From assembly GCA_963669435.1 (NCBI GenBank), contig OY770025.1, positions 1,798,001 through 1,862,000 on the forward strand: 64,000 nucleotides of DNA, read 5' to 3'. Positions 1 through 8,302 of the stretch are shown here, piece by piece. Below the pieces are notes generated by a model. It made no database searches and was not told the DNA's origin. It saw nothing but the letters and a program-made list of their open reading frames with translations. Position 1 is the stretch's first letter, and each line of letters starts with the position of its first letter. The stretch comes from CALJFL01 sp963669435. GTDB taxonomy: Bacteria > Pseudomonadota > Gammaproteobacteria > Pseudomonadales > Halieaceae. The position numbers and the translations under genes were made by a program.

Positions 1-337
1 TAAACAGCTGTTCGTGGTGGGCGAGATAGTTCGGTGACCGCACCCGGGATATTTTCTTGGGTGTGTTGAACAGGGTGTGAGCCACCTGGCAGGCCATCAT
101 GTTGATTTCATCGCTGTTGGTCACCGCGATGAGCATGTCGGCATCTTCCGCGCCGGCCTTGTAAAGGGAGTTCGGGTGGGATGCACCACCGGTGACTGTA
201 CCGATGTCCAGGCGATCCTGCAGGGCCTTGAGCTTGTCTACATTGGTGTCTACGACGGTAATGTCGTTCTGCTCGTTGGCAAGATGCTCAGCCAGCGTGC
301 CACCGACCTGGCCGGCTCCGAGTATGATGATTTTCAT
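1..337 (-). CDS. trkA: Trk potassium uptake system peripheral protein TrkA, N-terminal part (runs off left edge)
   Basis: The first 112 residues of TrkA are read on the minus strand from an ATG at 337-335 and continue past base 1. The start MKIIILGAGQVGGTL is the glycine-rich Rossmann nucleotide-binding loop, and an acidic residue at the end of strand 2 (VVDTN) fits NAD(H) binding. DADMLIAVTNSDEINM is typical of RCK/TrkA-N domains. TrkA is the cytoplasmic gating subunit of the TrkH/TrkG K+ channel. It lies downstream of rsmB on the same strand with a 101-bp gap, the usual gammaproteobacterial neighbourhood. Only the N-terminal RCK half is visible, so completeness cannot be judged. Confidence 0.93.
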   Translation of the reverse strand, partial: MKIIILGAGQVGGTLAEHLANEQNDITVVDTNVDKLKALQDRLDIGTVTGGASHPNSLYKAGAEDADMLIAVTNSDEINMMACQVAHTLFNTPKKISRVRSPNYLAHHEQLF

Positions 338-438
338 GGTTCTGAGAACCCAGAGAGAGTCGTAAGCACCTTAAATAAATAGCCCCGTGATTGTAAGTGT
401 TGGGGCAGCGAAATTGTGCACAAAGCCAGCCTCGCCAC

Positions 439-1740
439 TTATTTGGCGGACTTTTCCAGCAATGCGTAGTACAGACCATCGGGGCCGCCCTGCTCTGGCA
501 ATAACTGCCTACCATGGGCCTGTGCTTGCCCCCAGCTGCAGTCCAGCCTTAGTGCGCGTGCGTCGTCAAACTCAGATAAAAATGTATCAACCACATCACT
601 ATTTTCCTCCCTGAGAATAGAGCATGTGGCATAGAGCAGCTTGCCGCCAGCCGCCAGCAATGGCCACAAGCCCCGCAATATCGCCAGTTGCTGAGCTTGA
701 AGGGAGGCAATATCCAGCGGCCGGCGCAATAGCTTGACGTCCGGGTGCCTGCGCACCACGCCGGTGGCTGAGCAGGGCGCGTCGACCAATATGCGATGAA
801 AACGCTGGTCCGCGAGTATTGTCGGAGGCTTTGCCGCGTCCGCTGTCAGTAGTTCAGCGGACAACTGTAAGCGTTGAAGATTGTCGTCGACGCGTTGCAA
901 GCGTTGATTGTCCACATCCATGGCCGTGGCACTGGTGAGTCCCGGCTGCAGTTCGAGGATGTGGCAGGTTTTACCGCCGGGCGCGGCGCAGGCGTCCAGC
1001 ACCCGGTCGCCTTCCCCGGCGTCCAACAGGCCGGCTGCCAATTGTGCTGCCTCGTCCTGAACGCTCACCAGGCCATCGTTAAACCCGGGCAGTGAATCCA
1101 CGTCGCAGGCTTGCTCGAGATAAATGGCCTGCTCACAGAGCTTACCCGGCTGTGCGGGGATACCCTGTTCTGCGAGTAGCGCCAGGTAGCTGTCCCTGGT
1201 GCCATGTCGGGCATTAACTCTCAGTGTCATGGGGGGTTGGCTGTTGTTGCAATCCAAAACCTGCGCGGCAGGATGCGGCCACTGCGCGGTAACGGCCTCA
1301 TAAAGCCAGTCGGGATGCGCCGCTTGCTCGCTGACAGACAGTTTGCTTGCAAGTGCTTCATGTTCCCGTAGATAGCGACGCAGCACAGCGTTGCACAGGC
1401 CCTTGGCCCAGGTCTTCCCCAGACCACGGGTTGCATCAACTGTCGCCGCCACTGCGGCGTGTTGGGGTATGCGGCTCTCGCCGCTAAGCTGATAAAGCCC
1501 GACTAACAGCAGGGCTTGTACATCGGCGTCCTTACGCTTTAGTGACTTGGTCAGCAGCTGGCGCAGCAATGCGGACAACCTGGGCTGGTAACGCAGCGTG
1601 CCGTAGCACAGTTGCTGCAACAGGCCGCGATCGCGATCCTTGACCCGGGGGAGCAACGGAGGCAATGCCTGGTTCAGTGACTGCCCGGCGCTTACGGCGG
1701 CGACAACCCGGGCGGCAGCGACGCGGGTGTCCATTACCAC
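439..1740 (-). CDS. rsmB: 16S rRNA (cytosine(967)-C(5))-methyltransferase RsmB
   Basis: A 433-residue Fmu/Sun family RNA m5C methyltransferase. The N-terminal ~140 residues form the NusB-like RNA-binding domain (LLQQLCYGTLRY...), followed by the SAM-dependent catalytic domain. VLDACAAPGGKTC (roughly residue 245) is the SAM-binding motif; LVDAPCSATGVVRRHP and YATCSILREEN carry the two conserved cysteines, one nucleophilic and one for product release. It methylates C967 of 16S rRNA. A GTG start at 1740 lies two bases after the fmt stop with AGGAG 8 nt upstream; an in-frame ATG at 1734 is the alternative. It is the third gene of a def-fmt-rsmB operon. Confidence 0.95.
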   Translation of the reverse strand: MVMDTRVAAARVVAAVSAGQSLNQALPPLLPRVKDRDRGLLQQLCYGTLRYQPRLSALLRQLLTKSLKRKDADVQALLLVGLYQLSGESRIPQHAAVAATVDATRGLGKTWAKGLCNAVLRRYLREHEALASKLSVSEQAAHPDWLYEAVTAQWPHPAAQVLDCNNSQPPMTLRVNARHGTRDSYLALLAEQGIPAQPGKLCEQAIYLEQACDVDSLPGFNDGLVSVQDEAAQLAAGLLDAGEGDRVLDACAAPGGKTCHILELQPGLTSATAMDVDNQRLQRVDDNLQRLQLSAELLTADAAKPPTILADQRFHRILVDAPCSATGVVRRHPDVKLLRRPLDIASLQAQQLAILRGLWPLLAAGGKLLYATCSILREENSDVVDTFLSEFDDARALRLDCSWGQAQAHGRQLLPEQGGPDGLYYALLEKSAK

Positions 1741-1742
1741 GT

Positions 1743-2714
1743 CTAGGTCTCCTCGCCTGCGAAACTAAAGCGCTGGCCAGGGGCAAACAGCTCACCGCGG
1801 GCATTGAGCACCTCTTCTGCTCGCAGAGGCTTACCGCCTGGAAGCTGCATGCGGGTGATGAGTAAGGAGCCGCTGCCACAACGCACCTGGATGCCTGTTC
1901 GCGACGCCGCACTGATCGTCCCGGGCGCCACCTCGCCGGGCTCGTCAGCCTGTGGCATGGCTTCCCAGATTTTTACCCGCTGCCCATCAAGGTAGGAATA
2001 GCACACCGGAAACGGGTTAAAAGCGCGCACTTTCCTGTCCAGTGTTGGCGCGGTCAGCTGCCAGTCCAGAGCGCCCTCTGACTTCTGGATCTTGTCCGCA
2101 TAACTGGTGCCCTGTTCCGGCTGGGCTTGTTGGTTGGCCTGGTAGCGCGGTAGATCAGACAGCACCTCCAGCAGCAAGCCGGGGCCGCTGTCGGTCAGGG
2201 TATCGTGAAGCCCAGCCGCATTGGTGTGCGCGCCAATGGCACATCGTGACGTGGCCAACATGGCACCGGTATCCAGCCCAGCGTCCATCTGCATGATGGT
2301 AACGCCGGTCTCGGAGTCGCCGGCTTCAATCGCCCTTTGAATGGGGGCCGCACCACGCCAGCGTGGAAGCAGTGAAGCATGCACATTGAGGCAACCCCTG
2401 CTGGGAATGTCGAGCACAGCTTGAGGCAGGATCAGGCCGTAGGCGACGACCACCAGCACGTCGATGCCGTAGCTACGCAGTGTTTGCTGCGCCCCCGCAT
2501 CCTTCAGTGTCAGCGGTTGTTCCACGGGGATAGCGTGCTCGATCGCCAGCTGTTTGACCGGGCCAGGGACTATCTTTTTGCCGCGCCCTGCGGCACGGTC
2601 GGGCTGGGTATAAACCACCGCAATATCGTGGGCGCTGTGCAGCAATGCGCGTAAGTGGTGTGCGGCGAATTCGGGTGTACCTGCGAAGCCGATTCGCAGT
2701 CGATTGTCAGTCAC
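1743..2714 (-). CDS. fmt: Methionyl-tRNA formyltransferase
   Basis: A 323-residue enzyme that formylates the methionine of initiator tRNA using 10-formyltetrahydrofolate. The N-terminal formyltransferase fold begins RIGFAGTPEFAAHHL. The catalytic region shows NVHASLLPRWRGAAPIQRAI and ETGVTIMQMDAGLDTG, with the Asn/His/Asp catalytic set expected of the family. The C-terminal ~110 residues match the OB-like tRNA-binding domain (RVKIWEAMP...). The start is GTG, six bases after the def stop, and the gene is nearly fused to rsmB. Pairing with peptide deformylase in one operon couples addition and removal of the formyl group. Confidence 0.96.
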   Translation of the reverse strand: MTDNRLRIGFAGTPEFAAHHLRALLHSAHDIAVVYTQPDRAAGRGKKIVPGPVKQLAIEHAIPVEQPLTLKDAGAQQTLRSYGIDVLVVVAYGLILPQAVLDIPSRGCLNVHASLLPRWRGAAPIQRAIEAGDSETGVTIMQMDAGLDTGAMLATSRCAIGAHTNAAGLHDTLTDSGPGLLLEVLSDLPRYQANQQAQPEQGTSYADKIQKSEGALDWQLTAPTLDRKVRAFNPFPVCYSYLDGQRVKIWEAMPQADEPGEVAPGTISAASRTGIQVRCGSGSLLITRMQLPGGKPLRAEEVLNARGELFAPGQRFSFAGEET

Positions 2715-2720
2715 GGGGAA

Positions 2721-3227
2721 TCAGGCTCGCTGGCGCTGGGCTTTTTCCAGCTTCTTGCGTATGCGCTGGCGTTTCAGCGGCGACAGGTAGTCGACAAACA
2801 GTTTGCCATCCAGGTGGTCGATTTCATGCTGCAGACAGATCGCCAGCAGTCCTTCCAGTGTCTCGGTAAACGTGTTGCCGTCGCGATCCATGGCGGTAAC
2901 TGATACTTTCCTGTGCCGATTGACGGTTTCGTAGAAGCCGGGGACGGATAAACAGCCCTCGTCATACTCCCCCAGTTCTTCGTCAATCACCGAAACTTCG
3001 GGGTTGATAAACACCCGCGGATCGCTGTGGTCTTCACTGACATCAATTACCAGCAGGCGGATGTGGACATCGACCTGGGTGGCTGCCAGGCCAATACCCG
3101 GTGCGTCGTACATGGTATCGAACATGTCGTCGATGAGGGCACGTATTTTGTTATCGACGGTGGTTACCGGCCTGGCCTTGGTGCGTAACCGGGGGTCAGG
3201 AAACTCCAGTATGTTCAGTACTGCCAT
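2721..3227 (-). CDS. def: Peptide deformylase
   Basis: A 168-residue metalloenzyme that removes the N-formyl group from nascent proteins. All three family motifs are present: GIGLAATQVD (motif 1), EGCLSVPG (motif 2, metal-binding Cys) and HEIDHLDGKLF (motif 3, two metal-binding His and the catalytic Glu). The start MAVLNILEFPDPRLR is the standard N-terminus. It is the first gene of the def-fmt-rsmB unit on the minus strand, divergent from the LysM gene at 3547. Length and motifs are those of an active bacterial type 1 deformylase. Confidence 0.97.
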   Translation of the reverse strand: MAVLNILEFPDPRLRTKARPVTTVDNKIRALIDDMFDTMYDAPGIGLAATQVDVHIRLLVIDVSEDHSDPRVFINPEVSVIDEELGEYDEGCLSVPGFYETVNRHRKVSVTAMDRDGNTFTETLEGLLAICLQHEIDHLDGKLFVDYLSPLKRQRIRKKLEKAQRQRA

Positions 3228-3546
3228 GGGAAAGAAGCTCGATTAGCGGCAAAAAAGTGGTCAAATTGGGCTGCGTAAATACTCACATTTGGCTTGCCAG
3301 TGGCGAATAGCCGCCGCAAACTAGGTTTATTATACAAAGCTCGCTGGGTACTGCCCAGCGCGCAGGGCCGCCGTCCGATTCATAGGGAATTCATAGGGAG
3401 TCCTATGAGAGCCCTATGAGAGTGCTGTAAGAGTGCGTGGGCGGTGGTGCAGGGGCGATCAGCGCAGTTGACAAGATAATTGCAGGGAAGCTGCTATGAT
3501 TAAAGGCATCGGACAGATAATAAGAAGTCCAGGCAGGGGCAAAACA
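3228..3546. promoter_or_regulatory. Divergent intergenic region between def and the LysM gene
   Basis: This 319-bp gap separates two divergent genes and contains no ORF I would call. Two things stand out. First is a cluster of paired CATAGGG / CCTATG repeats at 3379-3422 (listed separately). Second is a promoter-like stretch: TTGACA at 3468-3473 and an extended -10 TGCTATGAT at 3492-3500. Their 21-bp spacing is too long for a classical pair, so the extended -10 may act largely alone. The -10 overlaps the ATG at 3496, which argues that translation of the LysM gene begins at 3547. Confidence 0.45.
3379..3422. repeat. Clustered direct and inverted CATAGGG repeats
   Basis: TTCATAGGGA occurs at 3379-3388 and again at 3390-3399, followed by inverted copies TCCTATGAG at 3401-3409 and CCCTATGAGAG at 3412-3422. 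The four half-sites form two nested palindromes about 50-70 bp upstream of a promoter-like sequence. The arrangement resembles an operator with two dimer sites, or a short hairpin. No regulator can be named from sequence alone. Confidence 0.5.
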
Positions 3547-4578
3547 ATGGTAAGACAAACAATATCGGCGTGTCTGCTGTTAGCATCACTGGTGTTTAGT
3601 GGTTTTACGCTGGCGCAGGTGGAACTCAACGAGGATGTACCGGAAACCTACATTGTCAAAGAGGGCGACACGCTCTGGGGAATTTCCGGAATTTATCTGC
3701 AAAAGCCCTGGTTATGGCCGGAATTGTGGGAAGTTAACCCCCAGATTGATAACCCGCACCTGATCTATCCGGGCGACGAATTATACCTGGTGTGGGTCGA
3801 TGGCAAGCCACGGTTGCGCATGAACAGGGGCCGGGATGTCAAACTGGAACCGAACATGCGGGTCACGCCGCTGGACCTGGCCATTCCGATTATCCCACTG
3901 GACGAAATCGAAGCGTTTTTACTGCGTCACCGTATTTTGGGCGCGGATGAGTTAAATCGTTCGGCCTATGTGGTTGCCGGCGCCCAGGGCCACTTGATCA
4001 GCGCGCCGGGAGACCGGATATTCGGCCGTGGACCGTTTCCAGAAGGGGAGCGGGCTTATGGCATTTACCGGGCCGGTGATACCTACAAGGATCCGCTAAC
4101 CGGAGAGCTGCTCGGCTACCAGGCCCAGGATATAGGTAACGCCCGGCTGCTCAGCAGCAACAAAGACGAGATCACCGAACTGGAGATCACCCGCGTTACC
4201 GAAGAGGTGCGTATTGCCGACCGCCTGTTGCCCATGGAAGAGCGGATTATCGACGCTACCTTCCACCCCCGGGCACCCGATAGCGAGATCATCGATGGCT
4301 TTATGATCGCTGTTGATGGCGGGCTTACCCAGATTGGCCCGACTGACATAGTCGTTCTTAACCGCGGTAAGCGCGAAGGTCTCGAGGTTGGGCACGTTCT
4401 GGCAATTTACCAGACCGGTGAACGGGTTCATGACAAGGTGGCCGGTGACAACGTGCGCCTGCCCGATGTGCGCGCCGGCCTGGTAATGGTATTTGAGGCC
4501 TTTGAGAAGGCCAGCTATGGCATTGTGCTGAAGACCAATCGTCCACTGAAGGTAGGCGATAAAGTTAAGAATCCCTAA
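3547..4578 (+). CDS. LysM-domain peptidoglycan-binding envelope protein
   Basis: 343 residues from the ATG at 3547. An N-terminal signal peptide (MVRQTISACLLLASLVFSGFTLAQ) precedes a LysM domain: TYIVKEGDTLWGISGIYLQ through NPHLIYPGDELYL. LysM binds peptidoglycan glycan strands, so the protein probably sits in the periplasm or on the inner outer-membrane face. The remaining ~270 residues have no catalytic motif I recognise. A LysM protein between def/fmt and dprA is a widely conserved gammaproteobacterial arrangement. A longer reading starts at 3496, but that ATG overlaps the likely -10 and would bury the signal peptide. Confidence 0.85.
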   Translation: MVRQTISACLLLASLVFSGFTLAQVELNEDVPETYIVKEGDTLWGISGIYLQKPWLWPELWEVNPQIDNPHLIYPGDELYLVWVDGKPRLRMNRGRDVKLEPNMRVTPLDLAIPIIPLDEIEAFLLRHRILGADELNRSAYVVAGAQGHLISAPGDRIFGRGPFPEGERAYGIYRAGDTYKDPLTGELLGYQAQDIGNARLLSSNKDEITELEITRVTEEVRIADRLLPMEERIIDATFHPRAPDSEIIDGFMIAVDGGLTQIGPTDIVVLNRGKREGLEVGHVLAIYQTGERVHDKVAGDNVRLPDVRAGLVMVFEAFEKASYGIVLKTNRPLKVGDKVKNP

Positions 4579-4652
4579 TTTCTCAAGGCGCCACAGGACG
4601 TGGCGCTCCCGGCCCGAAACAGGGCCCTGTCGCAACATCAGGGAAGATGGCG

Positions 4653-5768
4653 ATGGATCTACAGGAACTGCGAGCCTGCTTGCTGCTGCACAGCGTCCCC
4701 GGCCTGACTAACCGGAAGCTGGGAGGGTTGCTGCGCGCCTTTGGCGGGCCTCGATCGGTATTGGCGGCAAGCCAGGAGCAATGGCGTGAACGCGGGCTGC
4801 TTCCGGAGCAGGCCACAGCATTGGCCCTGGCGCGGCAACAGGGCGGACATCCTGCGTGCCTTGTGCCAGTTGCGCAACAGCTTGATGTGCTGCTCGCTGC
4901 GGATGCTATCGCCATTGACCTCACCGACCCCCGTTACCCCGCGCTGCTCTCCAGTATCTACGATCCGCCTGCGATTCTTTATGCCCGCGGGAATATTCAA
5001 CTGCTGCAGGCACCGATGCTGGCGATGGTCGGGAGTCGACGGGCCAGCCCGGCGGGTTTGCGCGTCGCAACAGAGCTGGCTGCGGGGGCAGTCGCGGCGG
5101 GTTTGGGTATTTGCAGTGGACTGGCGATGGGTATTGATGGTGCCGCTCATCGTGGTGCGCTGGCCGCCGGTGGCGATACGGTGGCGGTGATGGCTACCGG
5201 CATCGAGCAATTGTATCCCCGGCGCCATCGCACCCTTGGTGAAGAAATCGGCGCCCGGGGTTGCCTGGTTTCCGAATTTCCACCCGGCTCGCCGCCGCTG
5301 CCGCAACATTTTCCCAGGCGCAACAGGGTTATCAGCGGCCTTTCCCTGGCCACGGTGGTGGTAGAAGCGGCCTTTCCCAGTGGCTCCTTGCTCACTGCGG
5401 GGTCTGCGATTGAGCAGGGGCGAGAAGTGTTTGCAGTGCCCTGGAGCATTCATCACCGCAATGGACGAGGATGTCTGCGCCTGTTGCGCGATGGCGCTGG
5501 CATGGTTGAAAGTATTGCGGATGTTCTCGCTGAGCTGGGCCCCATGTACGCGGCCCAGCGCGAACTATTTGCTCCACCTGCACTGCCTCGCGATGCGCTT
5601 CCGGCTGGGCGCGCAGCAATACAGGAACTGCTTGGCGATGAGGCTCTACCTGTAGAGGTTCTGGCGGCCCATACCGGGCAACCGGTCGCCACCGTCCTGT
5701 CTGCGCTTTCCGAGCTTGAGTTGGCAGGCGAGGCTACACGCGAATCCGGGGGCTACATACGTTGTTAG
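4653..5768 (+). CDS. dprA: DNA-processing protein DprA (Smf)
   Basis: A 371-residue protein that binds single-stranded DNA and loads RecA during natural transformation. Its Rossmann-like core shows MVGSRRASPAGLRVA, SGLAMGIDGAAHRGAL, VMATGIEQLYPRRH, SEFPPGSPPLPQHFPRRNR and ISGLSLATVVVEA, the characteristic DprA signature series. The last ~60 residues (AIQELLGDEALPVEVLAAHTG...) fit the winged-helix DprA C-terminal domain, and the first ~65 fit a SAM-like N-terminal domain. ATGs at 4647 and 4653 are both possible; GGGAAG spacing favours 4653. No other competence genes are in the window. Confidence 0.94.
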   Translation: MDLQELRACLLLHSVPGLTNRKLGGLLRAFGGPRSVLAASQEQWRERGLLPEQATALALARQQGGHPACLVPVAQQLDVLLAADAIAIDLTDPRYPALLSSIYDPPAILYARGNIQLLQAPMLAMVGSRRASPAGLRVATELAAGAVAAGLGICSGLAMGIDGAAHRGALAAGGDTVAVMATGIEQLYPRRHRTLGEEIGARGCLVSEFPPGSPPLPQHFPRRNRVISGLSLATVVVEAAFPSGSLLTAGSAIEQGREVFAVPWSIHHRNGRGCLRLLRDGAGMVESIADVLAELGPMYAAQRELFAPPALPRDALPAGRAAIQELLGDEALPVEVLAAHTGQPVATVLSALSELELAGEATRESGGYIRC

Positions 5769-5944
5769 CGCCGTTGTATGGTTGCGGTTGCGTGGGCCCT
5801 CTAATCGCAGCACTTGCTAGCGAGAATCCTTGCCAAGGCGTCCACACTTGGTAGAATCTCGCGCTCCTTACAGGGCCATGTCACAGGGTCATGCCGCCTC
5901 AGTATGCCGCGAAAACTACTACAACAAAGATCCAGCACAACGCA

Positions 5945-6499
5945 GTGACAACACTACCATTACGACATGCGGAACGTGTTCTGGCCCAGGGAGGCGTTAT
6001 TGCCTGCGCCACCGAAGCGGTCTGGGGCTTGAGCTGTGATCCGGATAATCCCGAGGCCGTTGAACGCCTGCTGGCCCTCAAGGACCGGCCGGTGGAGAAG
6101 GGGCTCATCCTGGTGGCCGCGGATATGGATCAGTTGGTTGGACTCCTGGACCCCCTGAGTGAGGCGCAACGCGCGAAGCTGGAGCTGTCCTGGCCCGGCC
6201 CTACTACCTGGTTGATCCCGCATCGCGGACTGGTGGCACCCTGGGTGCATGGAGAGCATGAGACTATTGCCGTCAGGGTAACGGCGCACCGGGGCCTTCA
6301 AGACCTGTGCCGCGCCTGGGGTGGGCCACTTGTGTCCACTTCCGCCAACCCCGGTGGCAGTCAGCCGGCGCGTCATCGTTTCCAGGTTGAACGCTATTTT
6401 GGACAGCAGCTTGACGCTGTTCTGCCCGGGGTGGTGGGCGGTGCCGCTCGCCCTTCAGTCATTCGAGACCTGATCCAGGACAAAGTAATTCGCAGCTAG
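5945..6499 (+). CDS. tsaC: L-threonylcarbamoyladenylate synthase TsaC (YrdC family)
   Basis: It makes threonylcarbamoyl-AMP from threonine, bicarbonate and ATP for the t6A37 modification of ANN-decoding tRNAs. The protein shows GGVIACATEAVWGLSCDPDN, LLALKDRPVEKGLILVA, SWPGPTTWLIP, IAVRVTAHRG and GPLVSTSANPGG, which are the TsaC/YrdC fold and its KxR and SxN binding signatures. A GTG at 5945 gives 184 residues, matching family length. An in-frame ATG at 5891 would add 18 residues (MPPQYAAKTTTTKIQHNA) of low-complexity sequence; neither start has a strong Shine-Dalgarno. dprA-tsaC-hemF-aroE is the classic gammaproteobacterial order. Confidence 0.93.
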   Translation: MTTLPLRHAERVLAQGGVIACATEAVWGLSCDPDNPEAVERLLALKDRPVEKGLILVAADMDQLVGLLDPLSEAQRAKLELSWPGPTTWLIPHRGLVAPWVHGEHETIAVRVTAHRGLQDLCRAWGGPLVSTSANPGGSQPARHRFQVERYFGQQLDAVLPGVVGGAARPSVIRDLIQDKVIRS

Positions 6500-6504
6500 T
6501 GTCC

Positions 6505-6510
6505 TATAAT
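6505..6510 (+). promoter_or_regulatory. Probable -10 element for hemF
   Basis: A perfect TATAAT lies 30 bp upstream of the hemF start, just after the tsaC stop (6499). No good -35 hexamer is seen 16-18 bp upstream, where the sequence is AT-rich. Transcription here would give a leader of about 25 nt. It may also simply boost an operon transcript coming from tsaC. Confidence 0.35.
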
Positions 6511-6539
6511 CCCAGCCGTTCTACGCTACAGGTAACACC

Positions 6540-7457
6540 ATGCAAGTTAATGATGTAAAAACCTATCTCCTGGCACTTCAGGACGAGATCTGTGCGGGCC
6601 TGGCAGAAGAAGATGGGGCGCAGGATTTTATTGTCGACGAGTGGCAGCGTAGCGAGGGCGGCGGTGGTCGCAGTCGCGTGCTGGCTGATGGTGCGGTGTT
6701 TGAGAAGGCGGGCGTCAACTTCTCCCATGTTATGGGAGCCTCTCTGCCGGCCTCCGCGAGCGCGGCGCGACCGGAGCTGGCGGGGCGCAGTTACCAGGCG
6801 ATGGGCGTATCCCTGGTTATCCACCCCAATAATCCGTATGTCCCTACGTCTCACGCCAATGTGCGCCTGTTTGTCGCTGAGAAGCCCGGCGAGGAACCGA
6901 TATGGTGGTTTGGCGGAGGTTATGATCTCACACCGTACTACGGCAATCGGGACGACTGTATTGCCTGGCACCAGCAGGCAGAGCAGGCCTGTCGACCCTT
7001 TGGTGATGATGTCTATCCGCGCTTCAAAAAATGGTGCGACGAATATTTTTTCCTGCACCACCGCAATGAACCCCGGGGCGTCGGCGGCCTGTTCTTCGAT
7101 GACCTGAACGAGTGGGATTTTGACACCAGTTTCGCGTTTATGCGCGCGGTAGGCAGCTCTTTTCTGCCCGCTTATCGGCCCATCGTCGCCCGGCGCAAAG
7201 ATACGGCGTTTGGCGACCGCGAACGGCAATTCCAACTGTATCGGCGTGGTCGCTACGTGGAATTTAATCTGGTGTTTGACCGCGGTACCTTGTTCGGCTT
7301 GCAATCAGATGGTCGCACCGAGGCGATCCTTATGTCACTACCGCCGCTGGTGCGCTGGGAGTACGACTACCAGCCCGAGACGGGCAGCCCGGAGGCAGAA
7401 TTGACGGACTATTACTTGCAACATCGGGATTGGTTGGCCATGGGAGAGAATGGCTGA
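6540..7457 (+). CDS. hemF: Oxygen-dependent coproporphyrinogen III oxidase
   Basis: 305 residues. HemF decarboxylates coproporphyrinogen III to protoporphyrinogen IX using O2. Family blocks are complete: WQRSEGGGGRSRVLADGAVFEKAG, NFSHVMG, SLVIHPNNPYVPTSHANVR, WWFGGGYDLTPYY, HRNEPRGVGGLFFDDLNEW, YVEFNLVFDRGTLFGLQSDGRTEAILMSLPP and WEYDYQP. The aerobic enzyme fits an organism whose window also carries a cytochrome c oxidase operon with high heme demand. It is followed two bases later by aroE, with which it is probably cotranscribed. Confidence 0.97.
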   Translation: MQVNDVKTYLLALQDEICAGLAEEDGAQDFIVDEWQRSEGGGGRSRVLADGAVFEKAGVNFSHVMGASLPASASAARPELAGRSYQAMGVSLVIHPNNPYVPTSHANVRLFVAEKPGEEPIWWFGGGYDLTPYYGNRDDCIAWHQQAEQACRPFGDDVYPRFKKWCDEYFFLHHRNEPRGVGGLFFDDLNEWDFDTSFAFMRAVGSSFLPAYRPIVARRKDTAFGDRERQFQLYRRGRYVEFNLVFDRGTLFGLQSDGRTEAILMSLPPLVRWEYDYQPETGSPEAELTDYYLQHRDWLAMGENG

Positions 7458-7459
7458 CA

Positions 7460-8296
7460 ATGAGCACCATCGATAAATATGCCGTGTTCGGTAACCCGAT
7501 TCGGCACAGCAAATCTCCCCTGATCCACACCGCATTTGCACGCCAGTGTGGCCAGGATCTGCAGTACCGAGCGGTGCGAGTTGAACCGGGGGCATTTGCG
7601 CGCTGTGCCGATAATTTTTTTTCCCAGGGGGGCAAGGGCCTGAACATTACTGTGCCTTTCAAGGAAGACGCCCACGCTTTTGCCGACCAGCTGAGTGAGC
7701 GCGCCTCCCGGGCGGGTGCCGTTAACACCCTGGCGAAAATGGCCGATGGCAGTATCCTTGGCGACAATACAGACGGTGTTGGCCTGATTCGCGACATGGT
7801 CGCCAACCTGGGCTGGACGGTGCAATCAGCGCGGGTATTGATCATCGGTGCCGGCGGTGCGGTGCGGGGTATTCTTGAGCCACTGCTGCGTGAGCGACCC
7901 AGGGAATTGCGTATTGCCAACCGTACCGCCGAGAAAGCGGCGCAACTGGCCGCCGCGCTTGCTGAGCTGGGACCGATCAGCGGCGGTGGCATGGACGGCA
8001 TCGACGGGCGGCAGTTCGATCTGGTAATCAACGCGTCCAGCGCCGGTCTGGCGGGAGAGATGGCGGACCTACCAGCCGCCATCCTCACCGATCGCAGCTG
8101 CTGCTACGACCTGCTTTACGGGACTGAGCCGACGGCGTTCACTCGCTGGGCAGCCCAGCACACCGCCTGGGCGGTTGCGGATGGCCTGGGCATGCTGGTG
8201 GAACAAGCCGCGGAATCTTTTTATGTGTGGCGTAAGGTGCGCCCGGAGACCCGCCCGGTCATCAATCAGATCAGGGAGATGATCAGCGAGGCCTGA
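7460..8296 (+). CDS. aroE: Shikimate dehydrogenase (NADP+)
   Basis: A 278-residue enzyme of the shikimate pathway that reduces 3-dehydroshikimate to shikimate with NADPH. The N-terminus KYAVFGNPIRHSKSPLIHTAF is the substrate-binding signature; NITVPFKEDA contains the catalytic Lys, and DNTDGVGLIRD the substrate-binding Asn/Asp. GAGGAVRGIL is the glycine-rich loop, and NRT at the end of the next strand is the NADP-selective signature. The start ATG at 7460 lies two bases after the hemF stop. It converges with the carbonic anhydrase-like gene, only 6 bp from its stop. Confidence 0.96.
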   Translation: MSTIDKYAVFGNPIRHSKSPLIHTAFARQCGQDLQYRAVRVEPGAFARCADNFFSQGGKGLNITVPFKEDAHAFADQLSERASRAGAVNTLAKMADGSILGDNTDGVGLIRDMVANLGWTVQSARVLIIGAGGAVRGILEPLLRERPRELRIANRTAEKAAQLAAALAELGPISGGGMDGIDGRQFDLVINASSAGLAGEMADLPAAILTDRSCCYDLLYGTEPTAFTRWAAQHTAWAVADGLGMLVEQAAESFYVWRKVRPETRPVINQIREMISEA

Positions 8297-8302
8297 GCGG
8301 GG

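Noticed and set aside
3496..3546. Extended N-terminus for the LysM protein
   Set aside because: It overlaps the likely -10 element and would place 17 residues before the signal peptide.
4659..5456. Minus-strand frame of 265 codons opposite dprA
   Set aside because: Overlaps the conserved DprA core; composition is low-complexity and shows no motif.
6504..7304. Minus-strand frame of 266 codons opposite hemF
   Set aside because: Antisense of a fully conserved HemF; no independent coding evidence.
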